Of a stretch of DNA of 64,000 bases, positions 41,865-52,765 are shown one piece after another. How positions within the stretch are numbered: position 1 is the first letter of the stretch; every line of letters begins with the position of its first letter. The stretch lies in assembly GCA_963575745.1 (NCBI GenBank), contig CAUYUJ010015726.1:799042-863041 (forward strand). Direction: 5' to 3'. A program made the translations under genes and the position numbers. Origin of the DNA: Prorocentrum cordatum. Lineage: Eukaryota > Sar > Dinophyceae > Prorocentrales > Prorocentraceae. A model generated the notes under the pieces. The model was not told the origin of the DNA. It ran no database searches and was given only the letters and a program-made list of their open reading frames with translations.

Positions 41865-44640
41865 CGCCGCCCCCTGCTTGCAGGGGTGCCTGGCGTGTTA
41901 GATTTTATCGGTTTTGGTTTTGGTTCTTTTTCTAAAAGAACTCCCCAGTGGGCTTCGGCCCGTCCCGCCGGCCACCCGGAAAGGATGCCCAGGAGCTCAA
42001 TTCCCCAATTTCCTGCCCCAGACGGTTCCAAGATGGCCTCCAAGATGCCTCTAAGACGGCCAGGATGGTCTCTAAGACGGCTAAGATGGCTCCAAGATGC
42101 CTCCAAGACGGCCCAAGATGCCCTCCAAGACGGCCAAGATGGCCCCAAGATGCCTCCAAGATGGCCCAAGAGGCCTCCAAGACGTTCTCCAGGAGAGCCC
42201 GAAGAGGCCAAAATCATTGGTTTTCCTTAGGTTTTTGAAGGTTTTTTGCGTTTTCTTCTTTTCGGCCTTCCGACGGCCCAAGAGGCCCCCAAGATCGCCC
42301 AAGAGGCCTCCAAGAAGGCCCTATGACGGCCCAAGGGCCCCCCAAGACGGCCCCAAGAGCGCCCCAAGACGGCCCAAGAGGCCTCCAAGACGCCCAACAT
42401 GGCCTCCAAGACGGCCCTGAAGCGCCCCAAGAGGGCCCCAAGACGGCCCAGAGAGGCCCCCAAGACGGCTCCAGACGGCGTCAGACGGACCAGGAACGCC
42501 CTAAGACGGCCAAAGAGACCCCCAGGAAGCCCCCAAAGGCCCCCAAGAGGCCCAAGGAGGCCCCCAAGATGCCTCCAAGAGGCCTCGAAGAGGCCCCCAA
42601 GAAGCCCCCAACAGACCCCAAGGGTGCCCCAAGAGACTCCTAACAACCCTCATCCTCCTACTCTATTTCTTCCTCTTCCTCTTCCTGTTCATAATCATTC
42701 TCTCCCATGTGTTCCCCGAAAGCTTTCCAAACCGACTCGGGGAACTCATGGTCCGATAGCTTGGCCAAGCTCTAGTCCAACTTTCGGCCACATCGGCGTT
42801 TCCAAAAAGGCAGGGGGCGGCGGTGATTCGCCGTAGGCGTCTTCGATCCGCCGCCCTTGTTGGCTTTCCACACGGGTGCCTGGCGTGCTAAACCCTATCC
42901 TCTTGGTGTTCGTTTTTTCCAAAAGAACCCTCCCCTGGGCTTCGGCCCGTCCCGCCGGCCACCCGGAAGGCCGCACAAAGGACCCCAATTGTCGGAAAAA
43001 GCATACCAAGGAAGCTCGCGATGGCTTTGAAGATCGCCACATTGGCCGAAGTCGGCCTCCAAGATGCTTCCAATACGGCCACGACCTCGAAGACAGACGG
43101 TCCCAAGATGCCTTCAAAACAGCCCAAGAAGCATCCAATACGGCCTCAGATAGTCACAAGATGGTCCAAGACGGTCCAAGAGGATCCTAAGAGACCTCCA
43201 AGACAGCCTACGAGGCCTCCAAGAGGTTCTCAAGGAAGGCCCGACGAGGTCACAAGCATTGCTGTTCCTTAGGTTGTTGAAGGATTTTGGCGTTCGTGCC
43301 TCCCGAGGCTTTCCGACGGCCCAAGAGGCCTCCAAGGTTACCCCAAGATCGCTCAAGAGATTTCCAAGAGAGCCCTAAGACGGCCCAAGAGGCTCCCAAG
43401 ATGGCCCCAAGAGGGCGCCAAGACGGCCCAAGAGGCCTCCAAGACGTCCAAGATGGTCTCCAAGACGGCCCTAAGGGGCCCCAGAGGGTCCCAAGATGGC
43501 CCAGTGAGGCCCCCAAGACGGCTCCCAACTGTGTCAGACGGGACAGGAGGCCACCAAGACGGCCCAAGATGGCTCCAAGATGGCTTCAAGATGGTCCAAG
43601 ACAGTCCAAGAGGCCCCCCAAAGGCCTGCGAGACAGCCTAAGAGGCCTCCAAGAGGCCCTCCAGAAGGCCCGACGAGGCCAACATCATTGAGTGTCCTTA
43701 GGTTGTTGAAGGTTTTGGCCACTTGCTTCTGTTCGGACTTCCGACGGCCCGAGACGGCCCAAGAGCAATCAAAGATCGCGCCAAGATCGCCCAATAGGCC
43801 TCCAAGATAGCCCCAGAACGGCCCAAGAGGCCCCCAAGACGGCCCCAAGACGGCCCAAGAGGCCTCCAAGACGCCCAAGATGGCCTCCAAGACGGCCCTG
43901 GAGCACCTCAAGAAGGCCCCAAGTCGGCCCAGAGAGGCCCCCAAGACGGCTTCTGACAGTGTCAGATCGGCCAGGAGGCTATCAAGACGGCCCAAGATGG
44001 CCCGAAGATGCCAAAATCATTGATTTTCCTTTGGTGTTTGATGAATGCTGGCGTTTGCTTCGTTTCGGTCTTCCGACGACCCGAGACGGCCGAAGAGCCC
44101 CCAAGGATCGCCCCAGGATCGCCCAAGAGGCCTCCACGATGGCCCCAGAACGGGCCAAGAGGCCCCCAAGACAGCCCAACAGGCCTCGAAGAGGCTCCCA
44201 AGATGGCCGCCAAGACGGCCCTGGAGCACACCAAGAAGGCCCCAAGTCGGCTCAGCGAGGCCCCCAAGACGTCGCTCGACGACGAAAGACGGGCCAGGAA
44301 TGCCTTAAGACTGCCAAAAAGGCCATCGAAACGCCCCCTACAGACCCCAAGAGGCCCAAGGAGACCCCCAAGATTCCTCCAAGAGGCTCCCAGGAAGCTC
44401 CCAGGAGGCCCCAAGAGTGCCCTCAAAGGCTCCCAATATGCCCCCTCCTTCTCCTCCTCCTCCTCCTCCTTTTCTTCCCCCGCCATCCTCCCCCAAGTGT
44501 TCCCCGATTGGTTTCTACAACGGTTGGGGGAACACATGGCCCGATAGCCTGGCAGAGCTCTTGCCACAACGCTCGCCCACATGGGCGATTCCAAAAGGCA
44601 GGGGGCGGCGGTGGTTCGCCGTAGCCGTCTTCGATACACC
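41865..44640. repeat. Degenerate CCAAGA(T/C/G)GGCC arrays in a larger repeat unit
   Basis: Hundreds of bases of CCAAGACGGCC, CCAAGATGGCC and CCCAAGAGGCC words in loose 10-15-bp tandem (42020-42640, 43060-43680 and 43740-44430). They are set into larger units that begin with a shared header: GGTGCCTGGCGTG, then AAAAGAAC and GGGCTTCGGCCCGTCCCGCC (41885-41985 and 42865-42970), and close with AAAAGGCAGGGGGCGGCGGT (42810 and 44590). Small inserts such as TCATTG-TTTTCCTTAGGTTTTTGAAGG (42213, 43255, 43685 and 44015) recur between blocks. All frames through it are Pro/Arg/Lys or Gly/Leu/Trp repeats and are not counted as genes. Confidence 0.9.
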
Positions 44641-45149
44641 TACACCGATCCTGGCCAGGCCAAGCCTGGGCCCAGGATCGGCCTGTTCAAGCTCGATGCT
44701 GGACTTTAGCTGGTGCCCTCCGATGTGCGCCCCGGACCTCTCCCGGAGTGCGTTCTGATCCAGCTGTGGCGACGAGGGCCTCCTAAGAGGCCCAGACAAG
44801 CAAGCACGAGGGATGGATTCCCGAACCTCGTGTTACCGATCCCCACCCCTGTCCCCACTGACGTGGGCTTGGCCCCACTAGCCGACTTACTGGGATGACC
44901 GTGGGGGGTTCTAAATGGATAGGGGGGTTGCAAGTGGATGCTAAGGTGGGTTATATATGGCCCAGCCTGGTTTGTAAGTGGGTTGCAAGTGGGTTGCAAA
45001 TCCCACCAGCCCACTGGGCGTAGGTGGTTTAGGGAGTTTCCTCTTCCAACCTCCTTCTTCCCCCTTCGGGAAGGGGTTTACCCCTCCCCCTACCCCCTCC
45101 CCTGGACCTGGACGGGAGGTTTCGCGAGGTGTCGGACGGTACTTTTTCG

Positions 45150-45990
45150 CCCAAGATGGCTCCAAGAGCACCTCGGAGAGCCCAAGATGAGCTCCAAGAT
45201 GCCTCAAGATGGCCTAGGATGCCTCAAGATGGTTCCGAAGATGCTCCAAGAGGCCCCAAGATCGCCCCAAGACGACTCCAAGTGGCCACGGAGCCTCAAG
45301 AGGCCAAAATCCTTCAAAAACCTTAGGAAAATCAATGTTTTTTACTTTCTCGCCTTTTCGCTTCCGATGGCCATTCGAGGCCTCAAGATGGCTCCAAGAG
45401 GGCCCAAGAGGGCCCCAAGAGGGGCCCTAGATGGCCCCCAGGACGGCCCCAAGAGCGCCCAAGAGCGCCCCAATAGCGTTCCAAGAGGGGCCCAAGAGGC
45501 GATTTGAGGCGCTCTAGAGGGGCAGGGCGAATCCGGACCCTCCCTTTCTTTGATCGATCTCCTCCAAGATGGCCCCAAAAGCGCCCCCAAGGCCCCCAAG
45601 AGCGCCCCAAGAGGGCCCCAAGAGGCGCCCAGGAGGCCCCAAGAGGCCCCCAAGAGGCCCCCAAGAGGCTCCCAAGAGACCCCCAAGAGGCCTCAAGAGG
45701 CTCCCCGAAGCACCCAAGACGCTTCAAGAGGCCTCCGGGACCGCCAAGACGCTCCCAAGACGCCCTCATAGGCCTTCAGGACGCCCCCAAGAGACATCCG
45801 AAGAGACTCCGAGAGGCATCCAAGAAGCCTCTGGCCATTTTGCTCGCCCTTTTCCTCCTCCTCCTCCTCCTCCTGCTCTTCCTCCTCCTCATCCGCCTAT
45901 TCCTCCTCCTCCCTCCTCCCTCCTCCCGCTCCCCCTCGTCCTCCTTCAGTTCCTCCTCCTCCCCCTCATCCTGCTCCGATTCCTCCTCCA
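45150..45990. repeat. CCAAGA-type array and (TCC)n tract
   Basis: 45155-45330 and 45375-45740 repeat CCAAGATGG, CCAAGAGGCC and GCCCCAAGAGCG words like those of 42-44.4 kb. 45850-45990 is an interrupted TCC/CTC run. Confidence 0.85.
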
Positions 45991-46094
45991 TCCTCGCCGT
46001 CTTCGGTAAGACGGGTTCCCCGGCCCTGTGTTACTCTGTATGCTCCCTCACTTCCCTGATCACCTCCATTCGCCTGGGCATCGTTACTGGATGG

Positions 46095-46760
46095 GCTGGT
46101 GGGGATATATTTTTTGATTTGCGGCCCGCAAGGAAAAGTCCAGAGGGCGGTGTGAGCGAGGCCGGGGCACAGCGCAAGATAATTAGCGCAAAAACGAGCG
46201 GAATGCGCATGCAAGACGAATTAGGTAGAGAGGCGGCCACAGGTGGGCAACCACAGGCCGGACCCGCAGGTGGGGCCGGACCGAAACCCTGCCGGACTGC
46301 AGCAGAAGAGTCGGCCGCGGATGGGCTCACAGAATACAGGCCGGACCCGCACCTTAGCACCGCGGCCGACAACAGTCAGCGGAGCGTCGCACAGTGGCGC
46401 CAGCCCCAAACCGGGCGGCGAAGGGCGGGGCGACAGGGGGGGGAGAGAGCGGGAAAAGACCGGAGAGGACGGAAACGAAGCTGAACAGAGCACAGAAGGC
46501 CTAGAAACGCGGTGGACTCAATCACATGGCACCCTGCGCGTACTCGACCTCCTGAAGGATGGTCACATTCGTCGCCGACGATGGGGGGAAACCACTTAGC
46601 ATACAGCTGGACTTCAAAGGGTGAAGCACAAGGGGGGCCTTCAGCCAGTACCCTCTGCACCACGGCCCGCACTCAACGCGGGCAAAAACCTGGGTGGGGA
46701 GTCTGGCGGGGATACTTTTTAAATTCGCGGCCCGCAAGGAAAAGTCCAGAGGGCGATAAG
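46095..46760. repeat. Direct repeat about 605 bp apart
   Basis: GGGGATATATTTTTTGATTT then GCGGCCCGCAAGGAAAAGTC and CAGAGGGCG at 46100-46152 returns as GGGGATACTTTTTAAATTCG and the same continuation at 46707-46757. Weaker likeness continues to the right of each copy (ACGAGGCTGGGACACAGCGC vs GCGAGGCCGGGGCACAGCGC). Confidence 0.75.
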
Positions 46761-46990
46761 AACGAGGCTGGGACACAGCGCACGGGAAGCAGATAATTAA
46801 CGGCGCAGCACTGTGCAGGCCAAGAAGCAGCTGAGCGTGTGCCAGCAGCAAAAGTAACGCTGAACATCTGCCAGCGATGAAGCCACTAACCGGCCGCTGA
46901 ACGTGTGCCAGCGAGGGAAGGGGGGAGCAAACAAGGCCGGACCCGCTGGGGGAGCCGGACTGCCAGGCGGAAGGGGCCAAGACCACTCAC

Positions 46991-47299
46991 TCACTTGGAA
47001 CGTCGGCCAGCCTGCACGCATCTGAGGGGAGTGCGGGCCAAAGCCTGGTAGAGGCCGACCACCATGGAAGCGCCCACGAAGGCCCTGATACCAAGGCGGT
47101 GTGCGGCTTGCGTTGCGCATCTCGAAGGCACTCCTGTGACTGCAGCCGACGTCTCACACATGCGCCAGAAAGGTGCCTGACCGACGTCCTTGTCTGCCAA
47201 TGCCGACAAGGCTAACCGTACTGTCACCACGCCCATGCTGGTGGGGATACGCGAAGCGTCAAGAATTCCCCGAGCGGCGTAGGAGGTAGATAACTCCAT
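46991..47299 (-). CDS. Unidentified open frame, 102 residues
   Basis: A minus-strand frame of ordinary composition (MGVVTVRLALSALADKDVGQ) that stops at 46991 and starts at the very edge of the right half of the split family D element. I do not recognise it. If the 2.56-kb stretch were a larger mobile element this would be its most protein-like part, but it carries no transposase motif. It could be an exon of an unrelated gene or chance. Confidence 0.22.
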   Translation of the reverse strand: MELSTSYAARGILDASRIPTSMGVVTVRLALSALADKDVGQAPFWRMCETSAAVTGVPSRCATQAAHRLGIRAFVGASMVVGLYQALARTPLRCVQAGRRSK

Positions 47300-47519
47300 T
47301 ATGTGGGCGGAGCCCGTTCAGCCCAGATCATTAACCCCCCTAAGCTATGTTGGGGCATTTGTAGCTTAGTTCTAAGCGAGGGTGAGCCAGATATAACCAA
47401 CCTTGACATCCACTTCGATCCCCCTATCCACTTAGAAACCGCCACGGTCATCCTGGAACCCACCTAGGCGGGGATATTACATCCAGGGTTGCACCGGGCC
47501 CTCCCTAATGCATGTGGGA

Positions 47520-47870
47520 TCGAGCCCTCCCCCCCCCCCGCAGGATGGGTACGCCCGTGAGCCTCGCGAAAGCCTCGCGAAGGCCTCGCGAATGGGATCG
47601 TCCCCCCCCCCCCCTTGTGATCGTGGCGTGGCGTGGTGTAGGGTGCCTGTCCTTCCCCCCCAGCGGGTGTGGGGCGGTTCGTGGTCGTCGTTGTCGTCGT
47701 CGTCGTCGTCCTCGTCGTCGTCGTCGTCTTCCGTCGTCGTCGTCATCGTCGTCGTCGTAGTCATCTTCTGTCGGCATCGGCGTTGGTGTCGGCGTCGGCG
47801 TCGGCGTCTGCGTCGTTGTCGTCGTCGTCGTTGTCGTCGTCGTCGTCGTCGTCCCCCAGTCCCCTCCCAT
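47520..47870. repeat. (CGT)n microsatellite and GGCCTCGCGAA repeat
   Basis: 47560-47595 carries three AGCCTCGCGAA/AGGCCTCGCGAA words; 47680-47855 is an interrupted CGT/CGTCGG run. The long Val/Val and Asp/Asp frames are repeat translations. Confidence 0.9.
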
Positions 47871-48204
47871 CTAGGGTGGTGGGGAGGAAGCCTGGGACCT
47901 ATCCCACCTGGGGGCGGGGGGGGGCCTATGAACCCTCGACCCGGGATCACATAGGCCTGTTCCTTCGGGTTCTGCGGGGCCAATCCCCACCTAGAAGATG
48001 GGCTGGTGGGACTGACGGACCATGGCCCAGTGGGGGGGGGTAAGGATGAATGAGACGATGCTGATCGATCAAACCTCATGATCAAACAACACCTGGTAAA
48101 CATGGGTCCCGGGACCTCCCGAACTCGATCCTGGCCCGCTTTTCGTTCCTGGAAGTCTGAGGGAAGAGTATCGGCACCGACATGCTTGGACGAAGAAACA
48201 AACA

Positions 48205-48348
48205 ACATAAGTATACATTTCCGCGCAGATTTCTTGGATCGGCGCTGGGCCCCTTCCCCGGAGCGCGGAGCGCGCCAAGGGCGGCGCCAGAGGCGCTGCC
48301 AGGGGGGGACCCAGCGCAGATCCGAGACATTTACGCGGACCTACGAAC
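48205..48348. mobile_element. Inverted-repeat element, family C, copy 3
   Basis: Arms CCGCGCAGATTTCTTGGATC then GGCGCTGGGCCCC and GGGACCCAGCGCAGATCCGA then GACATTTACGCGGACCTACG are inverted repeats of each other. The palindromic middle is GC-rich, as in the other copies. Confidence 0.7.
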
Positions 48349-49180
48349 GCTTTTGTTCACACAATACAAAATGTTCTTCGAGGGAAGAGTATCGGCACAG
48401 GGAGGTGGCGGGCCTGCCTCCTCGCGGTGCGGGCCCGCGGTCGTGCCCTCTTTTCGCGCCGAGCAGCATCTCGAGCCCAAGTCTTGGCCACTGCTGGCCA
48501 GGTGCGCCCTACGGTTAAGCGCCCGACTACTGGCGTTGGCCGCCCGACACAGGAGAAAGTCAGGAGGCGACTTCTGGGAGGTCTCCGTAAACGCGGTCAA
48601 GCGCTGTGCAGGCCATCGAGCAAGACTGGGCGGGATCAGGCCCGGGCCTAAGCCGGATTCAGCGGCACGAAGCTGATTGGCCGAGATTGTGCCAAGTAGT
48701 TAGGTTTTCGACCACGGATGTACCAGCGCCGATGCTGCATCTAATCTCCAAGGAGTTGCATACGAGAGGCGGGACGAGAACAAGGACTTTTTAGGGGGGG
48801 AAAGAAGGCGCGACCCCAGTTAGTACCATCTGCGTCCGCGTCTGCCAGCCTGGGCACCCAACTCGGCCAACGGATTGAAGCAAAGCCTGCGCTGGCCTGG
48901 CGCCGGACACCCCGAGACAACTGCACGCGAAGAGGGACCACCAAGCCTTTGGCAATCAGCGTGGGGCCCCCCCTCTCCGCCTCGTCGCTGCTCCGCGACA
49001 GGGGGACGGGGCCGGCGTCGCCGGCGCGCGGCCCTTCTTGTTGTTGTTGTTCCCCATATTCTAAGATATTCTAAGATGGGGTTCCTGTTATTACTTGGAC
49101 GCCTCCTACTCCTCCTTCCTCTTCTCATTCTTCCCCTGCTCCTCCTCCTCATCCTCCTCCTCATACTTAGACGTACTGCT
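48349..49180. other. No recognised gene
   Basis: 48655-48740 resembles 4665-4745 (dispersed repeat with TACCAGCGCCGA). 49095-49170 is TCC-rich. The rest is unassigned. Confidence 0.45.
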
Positions 49181-49184
49181 AAAC

Positions 49185-49350
49185 AGACTTACTCATACAC
49201 AGACTTACTCATACTCAGACCTGGTCATATTAAATTACTCATACTCAGACCTACTCATACTCAGATCTACTCATACTCAGACTTACTCATGCTGAGACTC
49301 ACTCATACCCAGACTTACTCATGATCAGACTTTCTCATTGCCTGACTTAC
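49185..49350. repeat. ACTCATACTCAGACTT minisatellite
   Basis: About ten copies of a 14-16-bp unit (ACTCATACTCAGACCT and variants). It is contiguous, without spacers, so it is not a CRISPR array. Confidence 0.9.
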
Positions 49351-49359
49351 TCAACACAC

Positions 49360-50465
49360 AGCAGATTGTGAGGATGTCTCTCAGGCGGGGCGCTGGTTTC
49401 AGCACCCCTAAGGGGAGCCGCCAAGGGGTCTGATACGGTCCCGTTCGCGGCCGTTTTGTGGGGATGTCTCAAGCAGTTTGCCTGTTTTCTGTCCCAACAT
49501 CCTTCGCTTGGAGAGCAGATTGTGATGATGTCTCAGGCGGGGCGCTGGTTTCGGCGCCCCTAAGGGGAGCCGCCGAAGGGTATGACACGGTCCCGTTCGC
49601 GGTCGTGTTGTAAGGATGTCCCAAGCAGTTTGCCTGTGTTCTGTCTCAACATCCTTCGCTTGGATAGCAGATTGTGAGGATGTCTCAGGCGGGGCGCTGG
49701 TTTCAGCTAGCTAAGGGGAGCCGCCAAGGGTGCCTTCACGGCTCCGTTCGTCGCCGTCCTGTGGGATGTCTCTAGCGGTTTGCAAGTTTTCTGCTTTTGC
49801 GTTGTGTCCCGAGTGGCTCTCCCCGTTGCGTACGGCGGTCAAGGAGGAGTGACCAGGTGTTGCTGGCGCAGAGCCTGTCACCGTGGGATGTTGCTTTCTC
49901 TCTCCGTGGTGCTTTCCAATCTTGTCGTCGTCAGCGGGAGAGGGAACTTGAGAAGGTTCATTCTCCCGCGTGCGTTTTGGGCTGGGGAGGGAACTTGAAA
50001 CGGTTCATTCTCTAGCTGCGGGAGAGGGAACTTGAAAAGGTTCACTTTCCCGCTTGTGGTCGAACTGGAGAGGAGGATGTCTCGAGCGGCTTGCTGGCGT
50101 TAGCACTCCTAAGGAGGGAACGCCAGGGGTATTGCACGGCCTCCGTTCGCGCCCAAATGGCGGGAATGTCTCTGGCAGTTTGCCTGTTTCGGTCCCCAAC
50201 ATCTTCTGTGTTCGGAGCAGATTTTGAGGATGACTCGCGCGAGGCGCCTCCTGACGGGGGGGGCGCCAAGGGTATGGCACTGCCTCCGTTCGCACCAACA
50301 TGGCGGGGATGCCTCGAGCGGTTTGCCTGTTTTGGTCCTCAACATCCTCCGCTTTCGGAGCAGATTTGGAGGATGTCTCGAGCGAGGCGCTCATGTTCAC
50401 CCCCCAGGTGGGCCAGATTTGGAGGATGTCTCGATCGGTTTGCCTGTTTTGGTGGCCAGACTCGT
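49360..50465 (+). repeat. Satellite block 1: GAGGATGTCTC core, plus orientation
   Basis: GAGGATGTCTC(A/G)(A/G)GCGG and close variants recur about every 65-90 bp (near 49368, 49446, 49526, 49612, 49677, 49760, 50072, 50160, 50225, 50303, 50366 and 50422). The alternate copy carries AGCAGTTTGCCTGTTTTCTG, so the basic repeat is a dimer of about 150-160 bp. The right half is increasingly diverged. Confidence 0.85.
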
Positions 50466-50489
50466 GGGCACATATTCTCCTCAGGATGC

Positions 50490-51095
50490 CACAGGAGGCT
50501 CCAACAGGCTCCAGGAGGCCACATGAGGTCCCAGGAGCCACCAGGAGGCCACAGAAAGACTCAAGAGGCCCCAAGAAGCTCCAGGAGGCCGCAGGAAGCC
50601 ACAGGAGGGCCCAGGAGGCCACAGGAAGCGCCAGGAGGCCTCGGAAGGCAACAGGAGGCCCCGAGAGGCCCCAGGAGCAGGAGGCCTCAGAAGGCAACAG
50701 GAGTGTTTCCAATCCCATGTGTTTTACGTATGCTCCTATAGATTGGACCTCACCTGGAGCACGAATCCTTGATGTTATACGTATGTTTCTATATATATAT
50801 ATATATATATATATGTATTGTCTTTCTCCTGTGTACGCAATACTCAATGTTGTACTGATGTTTCTATGGATTGGGCCTCTCCTGGGACACGGGCCCTTGG
50901 TGTTTTACGTGTGTTCCTACATATTGCCCTTCTCCTGTGGCTCCAATCCGCAATGTTTTATGTACGTGTGTTGCTATCGATTGGGCCTCTCCTGGGGCAC
51001 GAATCCTCCCTCGGAGGTCCCAGGTGGCCCCATGAGGCCCCAAGAGGTTCCTGGAGGCCCCAGTAGGATTCAGGAGGCCCAGGAGGCCCCAGGCT
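50490..51095. repeat. CCAGGAGGCC arrays with (TA)n between
   Basis: 50490-50700 and 51010-51095 repeat CCAGGAGGCCACAGGA-type words, similar in style to the CCAAGAGGCC arrays at 42-46 kb. 50786-50815 is a (TA)n run. Between them GATTGGGCCTCTCCTGGG-type phrases occur at about 50870 and 50980. Confidence 0.8.
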
Positions 51096-51379
51096 CATGC
51101 GCAGAGACGCGCTCGTACTACTGAGACCCATTCACACTCCAATTCATTCGCAGTTAGATTCATGACCAGACCGTCACAACTCAAGCCCGTTCATATTCGA
51201 AAATTCTTGCGCCTAGGCATTCACGGCGGACATATCCATGCGAATAGATGCACATATGGTCAGCTCCACGCAGTGAATAATTGATGGTGCATGTTAATAA
51301 CAAAACAATTACTATTGTTGAACCTGGCGCTCTCGCCTCGGCGCCGGCTACAGCTTCATCGAATATGAGGCTCACGCTC
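51096..51379. other. No recognised gene
   Basis: Short unassigned stretch with two TTCATTC-GCAG/TTCATATTCG words near 51125-51195. Nothing coding. Confidence 0.4.
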
Positions 51380-52115
51380 GAGTGGTTTGGGGGGGCGCCA
51401 AAACTGGCCCCCCAACAACAACAACACTCCCGCTCGAGGCTTCCTCTTTTTTACTCAGAACCGGTGCTCGTGCTCGCCGCCGAAAACCGCCGCCCCAACA
51501 AAACCAGCGCTCCCCCTCGAGAGTTCTTCTCGTTTTACCTTGGACTGGGGCGTTATTTTTTGTCTCATCGGCGCCGCCCCTAACAACAAAAAACGCCCCC
51601 GTTCGAGACTTTATCCTTGTTTGCTCAGAGCTGGTGCTCTTGCTCGCCGCCGAAAACTGCCGCCCCAACAAAACCAGCGCTCCCGCCCGAGACTCCCTCC
51701 TGTTTTACGCTGGACTGGCGCCCCACTCTCTTTTGAATTGGCGCCGACCCCGGCAAGAACAACGCTCCCGCTCGAGGCTTTCTCCCTTTTTCCTGAGGGC
51801 GGTGCTGTTCCTCGCCGCCGACAGCCACCGTCCTGACGAAACCGTCTCGAGACTTCTACCCTCCTTGCTCAAGGCGGTGTTCATCCTCGCCGCCGACAAC
51901 CGCCGTCCCAACAGAACCAGGGCTCCCGCTCGAGACTTCGTTTTGTAAAACGCTGGACTAGCACCCAACTTTCTTCTGCATTGGCGTCGCCCCCAGCAAC
52001 AACAGCACCCCTGTTCGAGACTTCCTCCTTTTCTATTCAAGGCCAGGTCCTTGCCAGGTCCTCGCCTCGCTGCCGACAGCCCCCATCCCCACCAAAACCA
52101 ATCCTGTCGCTCGAT
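51380..52115 (-). repeat. Satellite block 2: same core, minus orientation, 84-bp period
   Basis: CCCGCTCGAGACTTCCTC and variants recur near 51431, 51511, 51599, 51683, 51768, 51843, 51925 and 52009, with a decayed one at 52099: a period of about 84 bp. Each unit also carries GCTCGCCGCCGAAAACCGCC then GCCCCAACAAAACCAG. The reverse complement of the core is GAGGAAGTCTCGAGCGGG, the same as in blocks 1 and 3. Frames of 100-190 residues here are repeat-driven. Confidence 0.85.
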
Positions 52116-52765
52116 ATGTCCTTGTGCTTTCCCCTTGGCTGGGGTTCCACTGGCGGTCTCACATCGGCGCAGCAAGGCGCGAGCATGTGTTTTCGAGGCG
52201 GGATATGTTGAAATTCCTCGGAGGTGTTTGCAAGACCGCATTGGGCGGGAGATATGAGATAGGAATAACGGACCCAACGATTGAACACAAATCCCACATG
52301 ATGGGGATGGCTATCATGATGGTCGCATGCTGCGTAATGAAGCATCGCACATGAGAGTAGCATGTTAGTTGTTGTTTTGTTTGAATTCCCACGACTGAAG
52401 AATACTTACTGATGATCCGAACCCCTCTGGTAACCATTGTGCTTTTTCGATTGCAGTGCTTCCCCCGGGGCTCGCACCCTGATTTGTTCCCCACATCCAA
52501 AGTGGGGTTCTTGTTTTCTCTGCACACCCCCGCGCAGGAGAGAGATCTCACTCACCCCCTCTTCTCCTCGCACTCATTCACACACACATCATCATCACTC
52601 GCACTCTCTCACACGCTCACGAACATCATCGTCATCATCGGTATCGGCATCATCCTCATTCAAACATCATCATCGCCACCACCACCCACAATCAATCATC
52701 ATCCTCTTCACCACTCATCTTCACCACCACTCATCATCCTCATCCTCATCATCGTTGAGTAAAGT
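52116..52765. other. Unassigned, ending in ATC-rich microsatellite
   Basis: 52116-52580 has no recognised feature. 52585-52755 is an interrupted CATCAT/CACCAC/CACACA tract. Confidence 0.6.

Larger units (their letters stand above)
44893..47453. mobile_element. Inverted-repeat element, family D, copy 2, halves 2.3 kb apart
   Basis: The left half (44893-45010) begins GGATGACCGTGGGGGGTTCT and matches 34177-34270. The right half (47300-47453) contains GTGGGCGGAGCCCGTTCAG and ends CCACTTAGAAACCGCCACGG-TCATCC, matching 34290-34484. Read together they make one family D element interrupted after ...GGGTTGCAAATCCC. The 2.29 kb between holds a CCAAGA-type array, a TCC tract and a roughly 600-bp duplication. 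Either a family D copy was split by an insertion, or the 2.56-kb stretch is a longer element of which copy 1 is a deletion derivative. Confidence 0.7.

Noticed and set aside
45504-46484. 326-residue plus-strand frame
   Set aside because: Starts in the CCAAGA-type array and crosses a (TCC)n tract; purely compositional.
49185-49350. CRISPR-like array
   Set aside because: The 14-16-bp units are directly adjacent with no unique spacers, and there are no cas genes; it is a minisatellite.
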